DNA from: an uncultured Lactobacillus sp.
GTDB lineage: Bacteria > Bacillota > Bacilli > Lactobacillales > Lactobacillaceae
Assembly (NCBI GenBank): GCA_946477855.1
Contig: CAMKZU010000014.1
Location: 1 to 44,432, forward strand
DNA length: 44,432 nt
Direction of reading: 5' to 3'
The notes beneath the pieces were generated by a model. The model saw only the letters and a list, made by a program, of their open reading frames with translations, was not told where the DNA came from and did not search any database. Shown piece after piece: positions 1 through 10,968 of this stretch. How positions within the stretch are numbered: position 1 is the first letter of the stretch; every line of letters starts with the position of its first letter. The translations under genes and the position numbers were made by a program.

Positions 1-988
1 GACCATCATCAAGTCCAAAACGTAAGCGAAGAACATTTTCTTCTCTGTCTGTTAAGGTATCAAGCACTTCTTCTAATTGCTCTTTCAGCATTTCATAAGA
101 AGCATGTTGTTCAGGACTAGTTGCATCTTTATCCTTAATGAAATCTCCAAGATGAGAATCGTCCTCTTCCCCAATTGGAGTTTCTAAGGATACCGGCTCT
201 TGAGCTATCTTTAAAATGTCACGAACTTTAGAAGTAGGCATGTCCATTTCTGCCCCGATTTCTTCTGGAGTCGGTTCACGACCTAAGTCTTGCAGTAATT
301 GTCTTTGGATTCTGATTAACTTATTAATAGTTTCGACCATGTGAACTGGAATTCTGATAGTTCTAGCTTGGTCGGCGATCGCACGAGTTATTGCCTGCCT
401 GATCCACCAAGTTGCATAAGTTGAGAACTTGAAACCTAGGCTGTAATCAAATTTGTCTACGGCCTTCATCAGACCCATATTTCCTTCTTGAATCAAATCA
501 AGAAACGACATACCACGACCTACATAACGCTTAGCAATAGAAACCACTAAACGAAGATTGGCCTCAGCCAATTCTTGTTTAGCTTCTTCATCACCTTTTT
601 CAATCCTTTTTGCCAAAGAAATTTCTTGATCAGCATTCAGTAAGGGTACCCGACCGATTTCTTTCAGATACATTCTGACCGGATCATTCATCCTTACGCT
701 TGAAGGTGCTGACATATCTTTTAATTCAGCTTTTTCAACATCTTTTTGCTTTTTCAAGGCTAACCTCGATGGGTTACCTTTTTCATCAACAATACTGATG
801 CCGTTATCTTCAAATTCCTGAACTAATTGATCGACTGCTTTTCCCTGTAGTTTATAGGGCTTAATCAATTGAGCAACAAATTCCTTTTCCGTAATAGATT
901 TATCTTTTTTAACATCTTTAACAACCTTTTTAACCATCTTGTCTAAAGATAATTTTTCGTTGTTAGCTGCTTGTTCCTTATCTGCCAC
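1..988 (-). CDS. rpoD: RNA polymerase primary sigma factor (partial, C-terminus off window)
   Basis: Housekeeping sigma-70 factor, which directs RNA polymerase to -35/-10 promoters. I translated it from a GTG at 986-988 (complement of CAC), preceded by a GGGGGG Shine-Dalgarno that overlaps the dnaG stop. The protein starts [14 protein letters not shown], continues through a lysine-rich region 1.1, and includes the region 2 stretch around 340-560. The window begins inside region 4.2, where [19 protein letters not shown] is readable at 1-60. About 329 codons are present, and roughly 40 residues should lie outside. It follows dnaG with a 13 bp gap, the classical macromolecular-synthesis arrangement. 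The identification is secure; only the 3' end is missing. Confidence 0.96.
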   Translation of the reverse strand, partial: MADKEQAANNEKLSLDKMVKKVVKDVKKDKSITEKEFVAQLIKPYKLQGKAVDQLVQEFEDNGISIVDEKGNPSRLALKKQKDVEKAELKDMSAPSSVRMNDPVRMYLKEIGRVPLLNADQEISLAKRIEKGDEEAKQELAEANLRLVVSIAKRYVGRGMSFLDLIQEGNMGLMKAVDKFDYSLGFKFSTYATWWIRQAITRAIADQARTIRIPVHMVETINKLIRIQRQLLQDLGREPTPEEIGAEMDMPTSKVRDILKIAQEPVSLETPIGEEDDSHLGDFIKDKDATSPEQHASYEMLKEQLEEVLDTLTDREENVLRLRFGLDDG

Positions 989-1001
989 AATAAGCCCCCC
1001 T

Positions 1002-2807
1002 TTAACCCTGAATTCTTTTTAACTGCAAAATTTTGCGAGTAATATCTAATATTTCGTCTGTGTCAGTTTTGCGTTTTGCGTCTTGTAAATCATTCATTAA
1101 ATGTTGCAGTTTAATATTAATTTTGCGCATATTTAATGCGTTTATTTGCTCATCAATTTCGCGGTCTGAAAAATCCTGGGGCATGTTTGTCATTTCAGCA
1201 TTAACTATTATACCTTGAAGTTCGCTGGGAATAAAATCTAAAAAACTATTAACTGTTGGATTTTCTTGATTTTCACTAAAATTTAACCATAATTCCGCTA
1301 ATCTTTGATATTTTGAATCTGGAAATAAAAATTGATGGGCTAGTAAATATTCTTGTGCATGCTTTGAATGAATAAATAAATATAATAATCGTGTTTGAAT
1401 AGGATCATTGACTTCCTGCTTTTGAGCGTTATCTATTGGTGGATCTGAATAATTATAGGACTGACCTTGTTCTTGTTCAGGATAACCTTGGTGTCTCTTT
1501 GCTTGATTTTGCTGCCTGCGGTATTTTGTCAAGTTCACTTTAAGTGAATCTTGTGCCACACCTTGTTCCTTGGCGATTTTGTTTAAATATAAATCTTGTT
1601 CAACTGGATTAGATAATTGAGCTATTTCCTTCATGGCCTCATCTAAGTATGCTAATTTTTCCCTATCATTTGCCAGATTGTATTTCTGCTTTAGCCTTTT
1701 AAGGAAAAAATCCGTCGGTGTCAACGCACCTTTGACTTCGTCTTGGTATTTTTCAGCACCATATTTTTTGACATATTCATCAGGATCAAGTTTTTCAGGT
1801 AAGACAACAATTCCTAAGTTAAAGCCTCCGACTTGATTAAACATTCTAGTTGCTCGTTCTTCAGCATGTATCCCAGGATCATCACCATCATAATTTATGA
1901 TAATATTATTAGTAATTCTACGTAACATATATACTTGCTGATCTGTCAAGCTGGTACCCATCGACGCGATACCAGATTTTATTCCAGCTTTATATGCTGC
2001 AATTACATCCATATAGCCTTCATACAAAATCAAGTGTTTTTCGCTGCGAGCTGCTTTTTTTGCTTCTGCAAAATGGAATAGAGTCTTTGATTTGGTAAAT
2101 ATTTCGGTTTCTGGACTATTAATATATTTAGCTTCTGTTTTGTCTTTTGCAAGTCTTCTACCAGAAAAACCAACGACATAGTCTCCTTCGTTACTAAGCG
2201 GAAACATTAACCTTTCCCTAAAACGATCGAATAATTCTCCATTTTGCGATTGAACAAACAAACCACTTTTTATCAGGTCTTCATCTTTAAAATTTTGTCC
2301 CCTAAGATAAGTTAGTAGTAAATTATTTTGTTTAGGAGCATAACCGATCCGGAAATGACTAATTATTTCTTGATTAAGGCCACGTTTTTCAGCATAATTA
2401 TACCCTGGCTTTCCTGCATTAGTAGAAATTAATACTCTGTGATAAAAGTCGGCTGCTTCTTCATTTATTTTGATGAGTATATTAGAAAATTTTGGTTTTT
2501 GACTGGAATATTCACCAATATCAATATGAGCAAAATCAGCTACTTTTTGAACACTTTCCGGAAAAGTTAAATTTTCCTTATACATTAGAAATGAAAAAAC
2601 GTTGCCACCTTTACCGCAACCAAAGCACTTAAAAAATTGTTTTCCCTCGCTAACAGTAAATGAAGGCGTTTTTTCTTCATGAAAAGGACAGAGACCGACA
2701 AAATCCTTGCCCTTCTTTTCAAGTGAAACATACTGACTTATGACATTGACAATATTGACATTATTACGAACTTTAGCAATTGTTTCTTCAGGTATAAGAC
2801 CAGCCAT
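1002..2807 (-). CDS. dnaG: DNA primase
   Basis: Synthesises RNA primers for lagging-strand replication together with the DnaB-type helicase. The 601 residues match the family length. The N-terminal CHC2-type zinc finger has C40, H43, C61 and C64. A Toprim domain follows in the middle, with the acidic motif EGYMDV near residue 265 and DGDDPG near 305, which bind the catalytic metals. The C-terminal third (about 440-601) is the poorly conserved helicase-interaction region and includes a Q-rich linker. ATG start at 2807 with a GGTG-type ribosome site. It sits 14 bp after glyS and just before rpoD. Confidence 0.97.
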   Translation of the reverse strand: MAGLIPEETIAKVRNNVNIVNVISQYVSLEKKGKDFVGLCPFHEEKTPSFTVSEGKQFFKCFGCGKGGNVFSFLMYKENLTFPESVQKVADFAHIDIGEYSSQKPKFSNILIKINEEAADFYHRVLISTNAGKPGYNYAEKRGLNQEIISHFRIGYAPKQNNLLLTYLRGQNFKDEDLIKSGLFVQSQNGELFDRFRERLMFPLSNEGDYVVGFSGRRLAKDKTEAKYINSPETEIFTKSKTLFHFAEAKKAARSEKHLILYEGYMDVIAAYKAGIKSGIASMGTSLTDQQVYMLRRITNNIIINYDGDDPGIHAEERATRMFNQVGGFNLGIVVLPEKLDPDEYVKKYGAEKYQDEVKGALTPTDFFLKRLKQKYNLANDREKLAYLDEAMKEIAQLSNPVEQDLYLNKIAKEQGVAQDSLKVNLTKYRRQQNQAKRHQGYPEQEQGQSYNYSDPPIDNAQKQEVNDPIQTRLLYLFIHSKHAQEYLLAHQFLFPDSKYQRLAELWLNFSENQENPTVNSFLDFIPSELQGIIVNAEMTNMPQDFSDREIDEQINALNMRKINIKLQHLMNDLQDAKRKTDTDEILDITRKILQLKRIQG

Positions 2808-2821
2808 CTTTTCACCTACTT

Positions 2822-4888
2822 TTATTTAATAACTAATTTGCTTAGATCACCGAGCCGCTTTGCAAGTTGTGCTATCCCATTAAGCTGTGCTAAACGGTTA
2901 TTTTTAATAGCTTCATTCTTATCCATAATCATATTTGTCTCAAAGTAAAGATCAATGACAGGCTGTAGTTTTACAAAGCCATCATAAAGTTTTGAGAGAT
3001 CATTAACCTTGCTCAAGCTGCTAACTCCATCAGCAAGTTCAGTTTCAGTATTATTTTCAAACATTTCTCGTTTTACAACATTTTGCCCCTTGTACTTAGC
3101 TTTTTGCAAAATATTGTTTATTCTGATTAAACTTTCAACAACTGGCTTGAATTTATCATCATCATGATGTAATTGCAAAACTTTTGCTGCAGCCAAAATT
3201 TGAATCGGATCCTGTTGACTGGAAGCCAAAACTGCATCTATTATGTCATATTTATAGTTGTTTTTCTGTAAGTACTGCTTAATGCGATCACGAATAAAGG
3301 ATGAAATTTCCTCCTCTTGCTCAGCTTTTTTAGGTAGTTTAGCAGGCGTCTTATTTTCAAGAGCTGAAACAATTTCCGGTAAAAATTCGTTAAATGGTAA
3401 TGACCATTTTTGATTTAATAAAATTCGGACAATGCCGTAGGCATAGCGACGAAGTGCGTATGGATCATTTGAAGAACTAGGGATCATACCAGCGGCGAAG
3501 AAAGTAATAATAGTATCTAATTTATCAGCAACAGATAATAATGAACCAACCGTTGTTTTAGGTAATTCTCCTTCAGAGGTAGTTGGCATGTAATGCTCTT
3601 CAATGGCATCAGCTACATCATCGTTTTCTCCAGCTAATTTGGCATAGTGCCTTCCCATTACTCCTTGAAGTTCAGCAAATTCACCTACCATTTGGGTAAC
3701 TAAATCAAATTTATAAAGCTGACTGGCCCGATCAAAATCTTTGACCACTTGATCATTTAGTTGCCATTTGTTAGCCAAGAAGTCACCTATGATCCGAACG
3801 CGCTTCATCTTTTCGGACATTGATCCAATTTTATCGTGAAATGAAACATTATCAAGTTTTTGTACAAAATGACTGAGAGGGTATTTACGGTCTTCATCAT
3901 AAAAGAATTGCGCGTCATCAAGCCGTGCTACTAGCACTTTTTCATTACCTAAAACAACATTTTCTAAGTAATCTTTATTACCGTTACGTACAGCTATGAA
4001 ATGATTGATTAATTTATCATTTTGATCATAAACTTCAAAGTAACGTTGATTATCCTTCATGGAAGTTATTAAAACTTCCTTAGGCATTTCCAAATACTTT
4101 TTGTCAAAAGAGCCGGTGAAAACTGTAGGAAATTCAACCAAATTTGTAACTTCTTCAAGTAAACTTTTATCTGGCTTAATTTGCCAATTATTCTTTTTAA
4201 CCAATTTGTTCATTTGATCAACTATCATTGTGCGACGTTTGGTTGAGTCAACAATTACAAACTGATCTTTTAAGGCATCTTCATAGTCACTACTATTAGC
4301 TAGTACAACACTGTCGCCTAAAAAGCGATGACCTTCAGTTTTTCGGCCAGCTGTGATGTCTAAAATTTTGACTGGTATTACTTCATTACCATAAAGTGAG
4401 ACTAGCCAATGAATAGGACGAACAAATTCAAAATCATGAGAATCCCACCGCATTTTAGTTGGAAAAGTCATAGCTTTGACAATGTCGCTCATACCTAAAA
4501 GGATATCAGTGGTTTTTTTACCTTCTTTTTGAACATGAACATAAGCATATTCGGTACCTTTTAATTCCTCAAAATAAATATCATCAGTAGTCATTCCTTG
4601 ACCACGAGCAAATCCTTGAGCAGCTCTAGTCCAATTCTTATCCTGATCCAGTGCAATTTTTTTGGCAGGACCCTTTTTTATTTCGTCAATATCGGCCTGT
4701 TTTTCAGAAAGCTGCTCTACTAAAATAGTCAACCTTCGGGGTGTGGAAAATGTTTTAATGCTTTTAAATTTAAGCCCGTTCTCTCTAAGAAACTTGCTGG
4801 TCTTTTCAGCTAACTGCTTAACACTCCTTTCAACGACATGGGCTGGCATTTCTTCAGTACCAATTTCAAATAAATAATCTTTAGCCAT
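2822..4888 (-). CDS. glyS: Glycine--tRNA ligase beta subunit
   Basis: Beta subunit of the bacterial (alpha2 beta2) glycyl-tRNA synthetase; it recognises tRNA-Gly while the alpha subunit activates glycine. At 688 residues it is normal length. It starts [20 protein letters not shown], typical of the family, and carries the internal HD-like domain and a C-terminal helical anticodon-binding region. Its ATG overlaps the end of glyQ by 8 bp, implying translational coupling and a balanced subunit ratio. Expression should be governed by the glycine T-box upstream of glyQ. Confidence 0.97.
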   Translation of the reverse strand: MAKDYLFEIGTEEMPAHVVERSVKQLAEKTSKFLRENGLKFKSIKTFSTPRRLTILVEQLSEKQADIDEIKKGPAKKIALDQDKNWTRAAQGFARGQGMTTDDIYFEELKGTEYAYVHVQKEGKKTTDILLGMSDIVKAMTFPTKMRWDSHDFEFVRPIHWLVSLYGNEVIPVKILDITAGRKTEGHRFLGDSVVLANSSDYEDALKDQFVIVDSTKRRTMIVDQMNKLVKKNNWQIKPDKSLLEEVTNLVEFPTVFTGSFDKKYLEMPKEVLITSMKDNQRYFEVYDQNDKLINHFIAVRNGNKDYLENVVLGNEKVLVARLDDAQFFYDEDRKYPLSHFVQKLDNVSFHDKIGSMSEKMKRVRIIGDFLANKWQLNDQVVKDFDRASQLYKFDLVTQMVGEFAELQGVMGRHYAKLAGENDDVADAIEEHYMPTTSEGELPKTTVGSLLSVADKLDTIITFFAAGMIPSSSNDPYALRRYAYGIVRILLNQKWSLPFNEFLPEIVSALENKTPAKLPKKAEQEEEISSFIRDRIKQYLQKNNYKYDIIDAVLASSQQDPIQILAAAKVLQLHHDDDKFKPVVESLIRINNILQKAKYKGQNVVKREMFENNTETELADGVSSLSKVNDLSKLYDGFVKLQPVIDLYFETNMIMDKNEAIKNNRLAQLNGIAQLAKRLGDLSKLVIK

Positions 4889-5798
4889 TTTCTAGTCCTG
4901 CCTTCTTATCTTCTGCATTTTTTAACAAAGGAAAACCTCTTTTTTCACGTTCTCTTACAAAACATACAGCTACTTCATGTGCCATGTTTCTAATTCTGGC
5001 CAAATATCCTGCTCTTTCAGTAACCGATACGGCTCCACGAGCATCGAGCAAATTGAAAGTATGTGAGCATTTCAAAATATAGTCATAAGCAGGCTGAACT
5101 AAATTAAGTCCAATTAATTCCTGGGCCGTTCTTTCATAAACATCAAAAAACTTTAATAGATCTTCCTGGTTTGATTCTTCAAAAGCATATTTAGAATTCT
5201 CATACTCAGCTTCTTTAAATATGTCGCGATAAAGAACCCCATCTCCCCATTCGAGGTCAAAAACGGAATTAACATCTTGTATATAAGAAGCCAGTCGTTC
5301 AACACCATAAGTTATTTCACTCATTGTTGGCTTAACATCAAGTTCGCCGACGGTTTGAAAGTATGTGAATTGACTTACTTCCATGCCGTCAAGCCAAACT
5401 TCCCAACCAACACCAGCGCAGCCCATTGAAGGATTTTCCCAGTTGTCTTCGACAAAGCGAATATCATGTTCCAAAGGATTAATACCAAGTTCCTTCAAAC
5501 TATCGAGATAATATTGCTGAATATTTTCTGGTGCCGGCTTAATTACTACTTGAAATTGATGATGTTGAAACAAACGATTAGGATTTTCACCATATCTCCC
5601 GTCAGCTGGACGTCTTGAGGGCTCAACATAACAAGCCGCCCAGGGCTCAGGACCGACAGCTCGCAAAAAAGTATAAGGACTCATAGTTCCTGCGCCCTTT
5701 TCAACATCATAAGAAGGCATTACCATGCATCCCTTTGAGGACCAAAACTTTTCTAATTTAAAAATCATATCTTGAATAGTTAATTTTTTCTTTGCCAT
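4881..5798 (-). CDS. glyQ: Glycine--tRNA ligase alpha subunit
   Basis: Catalytic subunit that forms glycyl-adenylate and charges tRNA-Gly with GlyS. The protein has 305 residues and the class II synthetase core; the segment [20 protein letters not shown] near residues 125-145 is characteristic of GlyQ. ATG at 5798 follows AGGAAGG. It is the first gene of glyQ-glyS-dnaG-rpoD and lies directly behind a T-box leader, so transcription should rise when uncharged tRNA-Gly accumulates. Because dnaG and rpoD follow without an evident terminator, glycine starvation could also raise their read-through. Confidence 0.97.
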   Translation of the reverse strand: MAKKKLTIQDMIFKLEKFWSSKGCMVMPSYDVEKGAGTMSPYTFLRAVGPEPWAACYVEPSRRPADGRYGENPNRLFQHHQFQVVIKPAPENIQQYYLDSLKELGINPLEHDIRFVEDNWENPSMGCAGVGWEVWLDGMEVSQFTYFQTVGELDVKPTMSEITYGVERLASYIQDVNSVFDLEWGDGVLYRDIFKEAEYENSKYAFEESNQEDLLKFFDVYERTAQELIGLNLVQPAYDYILKCSHTFNLLDARGAVSVTERAGYLARIRNMAHEVAVCFVREREKRGFPLLKNAEDKKAGLENG

Positions 5799-5825
5799 TT
5801 ATATTTCCTTCCTGCATAAGACCAT

Positions 5826-5991
5826 AAAAAAAGCCTATGCAAAACATGCATAGGGACGAGATTTAGTCGCGGTTCCACCCTAATTCAGGAAATAGTTCCT
5901 GCTCTTAATTAATTTAGCTAGAGGTGCCTTTTCCCAGGTGCTCTTTCACCCTCAACACTCGCTTAACTGGTACTTTTTTATCCTCATTATA
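5826..5991 (-). promoter_or_regulatory. T-box riboswitch upstream of glyQS, with promoter and terminator
   Basis: The leader reads on the minus strand. The T-box core AGGGTGGAACCGCG is at 5868-5881. The competing terminator is a stem of CCTATGCA with TGCATAGG at about 5832-5853, followed by a run of T residues. A -10 hexamer TATAAT lies at 5986-5991, with no good -35. A GGC triplet at 5926-5928, in the 3' side of a compact stem I, is a plausible glycine specifier. The short leader (about 150 nt) fits known glyQS T-boxes, which lack stem II. Uncharged tRNA-Gly should stabilise the antiterminator. Confidence 0.93.
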
Positions 5992-6039
5992 GCCAATACA
6001 TATTATTATTTTATCATAAAAAGTATTCAATCAGAAGGG

Positions 6040-6795
6040 CTAGTCAGTTAATTTCAATTCATCCAAAAACTTTTTAGTTTTGAGATTGAGATCAATGGTT
6101 TCCTGATAAATACGATCAATAGCTCTGCGTGTCGCTTTTTTGGTAGCAGAATTAATTTTAATATCACCTAATCTGTTAAAAGGAAGTAAAAAGATAGTTC
6201 TCAAAACAGCTGTTTCCTTTGGTTTTAAATGCAAACGAGATGGATCAGCATAAAAATGCTTACTACACAAAATACCACCTTTTCTGATTGAATAGTCAAA
6301 CTCTCCCTGCTTTTCTCCACAGATCACACAGCTTCTCAGCTCTGGCTCTACTCCGTAAGCTGCTAACAATTGCATTTGTACTATCTGAGTTATCATTTCA
6401 GGATCAGTACCTGAATTAATCTTTTGTAAAGCAAAATTTGCCAAATTGTAATACTTACCAAGGTTTTGGTATTCAATAAATGCATGATCTATCAAGTCAA
6501 GAACAAAAGAAGCATAAGCGTTTTTAATTAAATCGTCATATATTCCATCAAATTGCTTCACATTTTTGAATGTCCTCAAAGTACTCAAACCATGTCCAGA
6601 CGAATAAATGACATAAGTTCCATAAGAAAAATTAAGCAATGATGCACCTAATTTAGACTTTGCTTTTAGTGCACCACGAACAAGCAATGTGATTATGCCA
6701 TTTTTTTCTGTCATTATTTTGGCCAGTAAATCAGCCTCATGATACTTTTGCCTTTTAAAAACTATGCCATTAACTTCCTTGAGCTCACGAACCAT
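6040..6795 (-). CDS. recO: DNA repair protein RecO
   Basis: Recombination mediator of the RecFOR pathway; it helps RecA load on SSB-coated single-stranded DNA. The 251 residues start with the OB-fold (VNGIVFKRQKYHEADLL) and end in a helical domain. A cysteine cluster near residues 150-176 (CVIC, then ILCSKHF) resembles the zinc-binding site seen in several RecO proteins. ATG at 6795 abuts the era stop, consistent with coupled translation in the phoH-ybeY-era-recO operon. Confidence 0.95.
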   Translation of the reverse strand: MVRELKEVNGIVFKRQKYHEADLLAKIMTEKNGIITLLVRGALKAKSKLGASLLNFSYGTYVIYSSGHGLSTLRTFKNVKQFDGIYDDLIKNAYASFVLDLIDHAFIEYQNLGKYYNLANFALQKINSGTDPEMITQIVQMQLLAAYGVEPELRSCVICGEKQGEFDYSIRKGGILCSKHFYADPSRLHLKPKETAVLRTIFLLPFNRLGDIKINSATKKATRRAIDRIYQETIDLNLKTKKFLDELKLTD

Positions 6796-7704
6796 TTAGG
6801 CCAGATCCTTTGGATTATAACCTATTTTTCTTAAAAATTGCGGGTCAGAACGCCAATTGTGCTGGACTTTTACCCAAAGATGCAAATTAACTTTTTCACC
6901 TAGCAAATCCTCAACTTGGCGTCTGGAATTGATCCCAATTTGCTTGAGCATCTTACCGCCTTTGCCAATAATAATGCCTTTTTGCCCATTTTTTTCAACA
7001 TAAATTGTAGCTTCAATCTGCAACTTATTGTTTTCATGCTTATTCATTTGTTCCACCCAAACAGCGGCAGCATGTGGCACTTCTTCAGAGGTATACTTTA
7101 AAATCTGTTCACGAATTAATTCTGCAACCATAAAATATTCTGGTCGATCAGTAATTTGATCTGTGCCATAATACTTAGGCCCTTCAGGCAAATACTGGTG
7201 TAAAACCTGAATTAAATCACTAATTCCAATTCCCTGTGTTGCCGAGACTGGTAAAAACTCCTTAAAAATGTTGAGTTTACGATATTGATCAATTATTGGT
7301 AAAAGTTCGTTGGGATTAACTGTATCTACCTTATTGATTAAAAGTAAAACTGGAACAGTCGCTTTTTGCAATAACTCTACTATATAAGCATCACCCTTGC
7401 CCATTTTTTCTGGTTCAACCATAAACAAAATAAGATCAACATCGTTCAAGCTAGACAAGCTCGCTTTATCCATGTAATCATCTAAATCTAAGTGTGGCTT
7501 AAATATGCCGGGAGTATCAATAAAAATTGCCTGCATATCATCAGTTGTTAAAATTCCAGAGATTTTATTACGGGTAGTTTGCGGTTTGCTAGAAGTAATA
7601 GCTACCTTTTGACCCACTAAAAAATTCATAAAGGTCGACTTACCAACATTTGGTCTTCCTAGTAAAGCAACAAAGCCAGACTGATTTTTCTTCTCTTCTA
7701 CCAT
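6796..7704 (-). CDS. era: GTPase Era
   Basis: Ribosome-associated GTPase needed for 30S maturation; it binds the 3' end of 16S rRNA. The 302 residues show G1 GRPNVGKST (16-24), G3 DTPG (about 62), G4 NKVD (about 125) and a C-terminal KH domain with [13 protein letters not shown]. The start ATG overlaps the ybeY stop by one base (TAATG type). Clustering with ybeY, another 16S processing factor, is conserved in Firmicutes. Confidence 0.98.
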   Translation of the reverse strand: MVEEKKNQSGFVALLGRPNVGKSTFMNFLVGQKVAITSSKPQTTRNKISGILTTDDMQAIFIDTPGIFKPHLDLDDYMDKASLSSLNDVDLILFMVEPEKMGKGDAYIVELLQKATVPVLLLINKVDTVNPNELLPIIDQYRKLNIFKEFLPVSATQGIGISDLIQVLHQYLPEGPKYYGTDQITDRPEYFMVAELIREQILKYTSEEVPHAAAVWVEQMNKHENNKLQIEATIYVEKNGQKGIIIGKGGKMLKQIGINSRRQVEDLLGEKVNLHLWVKVQHNWRSDPQFLRKIGYNPKDLA

Positions 7705-8225
7705 TATTTACCTCTGCCTTCATCTAACTGATCGGGATACAATGGCAAGCCATATTCTTCCAATATCTTTCCTTGTATTTTAAACATGGTTTTTGCTTCG
7801 CTTGGTTCAATATGATCATATCCGCTAAGATGCAAAAAGCCATGGACTAGAGTATAGCCAAATTCGCGGTCCCAACCGGTACTATATTCCTTGCTGTGTC
7901 GCATAATAACGCTGGGACACATAAATAAGTCACCAATATCTTCAATGAATTCAGGATCATCAAATGTGCTAAAATCAATTTGATCATCTCCATCTTCAAT
8001 AGCAAAAGAGATTACATCAGTTGGTCTATCTTTACCGCGATATTTTTTATTAATTTCGTTACTGCGTTTTTCATTAATAAAGTTAATACTCATTTCCAAG
8101 TTGTTTGTTTTATTTATCTCATTTTTAGCAAGCAAGAGAAGTTGCAGAATCCATTTTTGCCAATCACGTCTTTTATCGTCCAGAAAACCAACTTCATCAT
8201 TAAAAGTAATATCTATTGAATCCAT
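7704..8225 (-). CDS. ybeY: Endoribonuclease YbeY (16S rRNA maturation)
   Basis: Zinc-dependent single-strand endoribonuclease involved in 16S 3' end processing and ribosome quality control. At 173 residues it is slightly longer than the E. coli protein. The metal-binding motif [11 protein letters not shown] (H-x3-H-x5-H) is intact near residues 129-139. Its ATG at 8225 overlaps the phoH stop by one base, and its stop overlaps the era start, so the three genes are translationally linked. Confidence 0.96.
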   Translation of the reverse strand: MDSIDITFNDEVGFLDDKRRDWQKWILQLLLLAKNEINKTNNLEMSINFINEKRSNEINKKYRGKDRPTDVISFAIEDGDDQIDFSTFDDPEFIEDIGDLFMCPSVIMRHSKEYSTGWDREFGYTLVHGFLHLSGYDHIEPSEAKTMFKIQGKILEEYGLPLYPDQLDEGRGK

Positions 8226-9181
8226 TAAAACTTTTTTTCTTCCTTTTCATAGGCGTTAATAATTTTAGCAACTACAGGATGACGGACAACATCGTTAGCT
8301 GAAAACCAAATAAATTTTATTTGCTCAATTTTTTTCAAAATACGTTCAGCATCTATCAGCCCACTCCGTTGCTTACCAGGAAGATCAACTTGTGTCATGT
8401 CACCATTGACGATCATTTTCGAATTAAAGCCTAGCCTGGTTAAAAACATTTTCATCTGAGCGTCAGTAGTATTTTGTGCTTCATCAAGGATAACAAACGC
8501 ATCATCCAGTGTACGTCCACGCATGTACGCTAATGGAGCGACCTCAATAACTCCGCGTTCCATTAAATGATCGGTAGTATTGGTGCCTAAAATTGCATAA
8601 AGCGAATCATAAATGGGCCTTAAGTAAGGATCAACTTTTTCTTTTAGATCACCAGGTAAAAATCCTAGCGACTCCCCCGCTTCAACTGCAGGCCTAGTCA
8701 AAATAATCCTTGAAACTTCGCCCTTTTTAAAAGCAGCAACAGCACAAACAACTGCAATAAATGTCTTACCGGTACCGGCAGGACCGATCCCAAATACAAC
8801 ATCATTTTTTTCAATGGCTTCGACATATTTTTTCTGTCCCATGTTTTTGACCCTAATCGGCTTGCCTTTAGCATCCCGAATTAAAATCTTTTTATATAGA
8901 TCAGGAAAATATTCTGTTGTTCCTTTATCTGCCATTTTCATCGCACTGACAACGTCAGCTGGACCAATATTAATATTGGCATTAATAACGTTGTCTAAAG
9001 CTTTCAGGACAGCTGCAACTTTTTTAATGTCATTGTCATTACCTTGAATAGCTATACTATTGCCAGTATCAACTACACTAGCATTATACCCGGTAGATAA
9101 AAGGCTTAAATTGTTATCATTAATACCAACTAATTTTTGGATATTCTCAGGATTTTTAGGAATAAAATTGGTTTGGGCCAA
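8225..9181 (-). CDS. phoH: PhoH family ATPase
   Basis: Cytoplasmic P-loop ATPase of the PhoH/YbeZ family, thought to act in RNA metabolism with YbeY. The 318 residues contain Walker A GPAGTGKT near 135-142 and Walker B-like VILDEAQN near 230, after an N-terminal KH-like region. The start is TTG at 9181, with AAGGAG nine bases upstream; no better start is visible. It directly precedes ybeY with a one-base overlap. Confidence 0.95.
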   Translation of the reverse strand: MAQTNFIPKNPENIQKLVGINDNNLSLLSTGYNASVVDTGNSIAIQGNDNDIKKVAAVLKALDNVINANINIGPADVVSAMKMADKGTTEYFPDLYKKILIRDAKGKPIRVKNMGQKKYVEAIEKNDVVFGIGPAGTGKTFIAVVCAVAAFKKGEVSRIILTRPAVEAGESLGFLPGDLKEKVDPYLRPIYDSLYAILGTNTTDHLMERGVIEVAPLAYMRGRTLDDAFVILDEAQNTTDAQMKMFLTRLGFNSKMIVNGDMTQVDLPGKQRSGLIDAERILKKIEQIKFIWFSANDVVRHPVVAKIINAYEKEEKKF

Positions 9182-9205
9182 ATAACTCTGCTCCTTTTCT
9201 TGTGC

Positions 9206-9649
9206 TTATTTCAGCTGTTTACGCACCACATCAGAAGCTGCTTTACCATCAGCTTTACCTTTGATTTTAGGCATTAAAACTTTCATTACTTTACCAAAAT
9301 CTGATTTACCTTGAGCATTAACTTCTGCAATTGCCGATGAGACTGCTTGGTTTAGTTCCTCTTGCGTCATTTGCTTAGGCAGATAGCTTTCAACAATAGC
9401 TAATTCCTGCTTGGTTTCATCTGCCAAGTCTTTACGATTAGCTTTGGTAAATTCCTCAATTGATTCTTCACGCTGCTTTTTTTCTCGGCTAAGGACCGTC
9501 AGTTCTTCTTCAGCGGTTAAATCGTGACCAGCTTTAATTTTTTCATTCATCAGTGCGGATTTAATCATGCGCACGGTGTTCAGTCTAACTTTGTCACGCG
9601 CTTTCATCGCTTCTTTCATATCTGACATTATTTGCTCAGATAAACTCAA
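9206..9649 (-). CDS. yqeY: GatB/YqeY domain protein
   Basis: YqeY-family protein resembling the C-terminal tRNA-binding tail of GatB; its exact role in Firmicutes is not settled. I prefer the TTG at 9649 as start (MSLSEQIMSDMKEAMKARDK, 147 aa). GAGGGAG sits five bases upstream, and the usual family N-terminus begins here. An in-frame GTG at 9670 would add seven residues and place the ribosome site inside the gene. It lies 24 bp before phoH and probably heads the phoH-ybeY-era-recO operon. Confidence 0.92.
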   Translation of the reverse strand: MSLSEQIMSDMKEAMKARDKVRLNTVRMIKSALMNEKIKAGHDLTAEEELTVLSREKKQREESIEEFTKANRKDLADETKQELAIVESYLPKQMTQEELNQAVSSAIAEVNAQGKSDFGKVMKVLMPKIKGKADGKAASDVVRKQLK

Positions 9650-9683
9650 ATGAACTCCCTCTTTCTTCACAAAATCTAGCTAA

Positions 9684-9689
9684 ATTATA
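9684..9689 (-). promoter_or_regulatory. -10 element upstream of yqeY
   Basis: TATAAT on the minus strand, about 35 bp before the TTG start of yqeY. A -35 of TTAAAC at a 16 bp spacing is weak. It probably drives yqeY-phoH-ybeY-era-recO. Confidence 0.6.
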
Positions 9690-9746
9690 ACAAATTTACA
9701 CCCTAGTTTAAATTAAATAAAACATTAAACTTTAATTCTTGTTAAT

Positions 9747-9784
9747 AAAAAACGACTTCTATCTGCTTGATAAAAGTCGTTTTT
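9747..9784 (-). terminator. Rho-independent terminator after rpsU
   Basis: An inverted repeat (AAACGACTT with AAGTCGTTT) flanked by A and T runs lies just after the rpsU stop at 9788. The T run follows on the minus strand, so it ends rpsU transcription before yqeY. Confidence 0.88.
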
Positions 9785-9787
9785 AGA

Positions 9788-9964
9788 TTAATAATGTCTG
9801 CGTTTCCGAGCAGCTTCGGATTTCAATTTCCTACGAACGCTAGGTTTTTCATAAAACTCGCGCTTGCGGTATTCTTGTAAAGTACCACTTCTAGAAACGG
9901 AACGTTTAAAACGACGAAGAGCATCATCAATAGACTCGTTTTCGTGAACGACTGTCTTGGCCAT
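9788..9964 (-). CDS. rpsU: Small ribosomal subunit protein bS21
   Basis: S21 is a small basic protein of the 30S subunit near the anti-Shine-Dalgarno region. The mature reading frame is 58 residues, starting [19 protein letters not shown] and ending [15 protein letters not shown], exactly the family length. The in-frame upstream extension to 10006 is rejected because a perfect GGAGGGA sits seven bases before the ATG at 9964. It is monocistronic, with its own promoter and terminator. Confidence 0.98.
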   Translation of the reverse strand: MAKTVVHENESIDDALRRFKRSVSRSGTLQEYRKREFYEKPSVRRKLKSEAARKRRHY

Positions 9965-10014
9965 ATGTGATCCCTCCTTCCATTTCTTGACGTTACCGTC
10001 ATACATTTAACTAA

Positions 10015-10042
10015 ATTATATCAAACATCACCGGCGGGTCAA
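10015..10042 (-). promoter_or_regulatory. Promoter of rpsU
   Basis: Minus-strand -35 TTGACC (10037-10042), 16 bp spacer, and -10 TATAAT (10015-10020). This is near consensus, as expected for a ribosomal protein gene. A short GACG/CGTC hairpin lies in the leader before the ribosome site. Confidence 0.88.
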
Positions 10043-10112
10043 TACAAACGAACAATATTTTTCAAATTTTTCACAGGAAAAACTTAATCTGTTAATGATT
10101 TTGGTTAAATTG

Positions 10113-10118
10113 TATAAT
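10113..10118 (+). promoter_or_regulatory. -10 element upstream of the PSRP gene
   Basis: TATAAT 22 bp before the ATG at 10141. The -35 (TGTTAA, 17 bp spacing) is poor. It is divergent from the rpsU promoter, about 100 bp away. Confidence 0.6.
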
Positions 10119-10140
10119 TAGAGAAAAAAAGGAGTAAATA

Positions 10141-10968
10141 ATGGCTGAAGAAACACCCAAAAAAGAAGTTAACATGATAATAATTTCAGATTCTGCTGGT
10201 GATACTGCTTTTAACAATGCTGTTGCCGCAGCCGCCCAGTTTCCTGATGCACAGATTAATTACAGGAGATATCCATTCATAATTAATAAGGAAAAATTAG
10301 AAGATACTTTTGAAGAAATAGTTCAATATCCAAATTTACTGCTTATTTATAGCTTGGTAAAAGATGAAATGCAGATTCCAGTTATTCGTTTTGTTAGAGA
10401 GCATCAAATACAAAGCGTTGATATTTTATCACCAGCAATCGAATCAATTCAAAAATTAACTGGTCTTAAGCCACAACAAAGAATTGGTGCCCAGCATAAA
10501 ATGAATCAAAAATATTTCGACCGCATTTCCGCAATGGAGTTTGCGGTCATGTATGATGACGGTAAAGATCCCAAGGGCTTTTTAGAAGCCGACGTTGTTC
10601 TTTTAGGAGTTTCAAGAACTTCCAAAACCCCCTTGTCGCTTTTTTTAGCAAACAAAAATTTAAAAGTGGCTAATTTACCTCTGGTACCCGATACCCATAT
10701 TCCTAAAGAAATATATCAAATTGATCCTAAAAAAATCATTGGCCTGACAAATGACATCTCGGTCTTAAATGAAATCAGACGTGAAAGAATGATTTCTTAT
10801 GGTCTAAATCCCGATACATCCTATTCCAATGTTGATGCGATTAAAAAAGAATTGGATTCTGCCCAAAAACTTTATGATCAGCTTGGATGTTTTGTCATAA
10901 ATGTTGCTCACCGCTCGATTGAGGAAACAGCAGCAATTATTATGAATCACTTAGGAGTTCAAAAATAA
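10141..10968 (+). CDS. Pyruvate, phosphate dikinase / PEP synthase regulatory protein (PSRP family)
   Basis: Bifunctional serine/threonine kinase and pyrophosphorylase (DUF299) that switches PPDK or PEP synthase off and on through an active-site threonine. The 275 residues match the family, and the P-loop GVSRTSKT is at 156-163. GGAG lies seven bases before the ATG. Family members in Firmicutes usually act on PPDK; no PPDK gene is in this window. It may help set pyruvate-to-PEP flux when organic acids are used, but that link is inference. Transcription probably continues toward msrA, since no clear terminator is seen between them. Confidence 0.92.
   Translation: MAEETPKKEVNMIIISDSAGDTAFNNAVAAAAQFPDAQINYRRYPFIINKEKLEDTFEEIVQYPNLLLIYSLVKDEMQIPVIRFVREHQIQSVDILSPAIESIQKLTGLKPQQRIGAQHKMNQKYFDRISAMEFAVMYDDGKDPKGFLEADVVLLGVSRTSKTPLSLFLANKNLKVANLPLVPDTHIPKEIYQIDPKKIIGLTNDISVLNEIRRERMISYGLNPDTSYSNVDAIKKELDSAQKLYDQLGCFVINVAHRSIEETAAIIMNHLGVQK

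Noticed and set aside
9965-10006. N-terminal extension of rpsU by 14 residues
   Set aside because: The perfect GGAGGGA ribosome site lies within that extension, directly before the ATG at 9964, and S21 is normally 58 residues.
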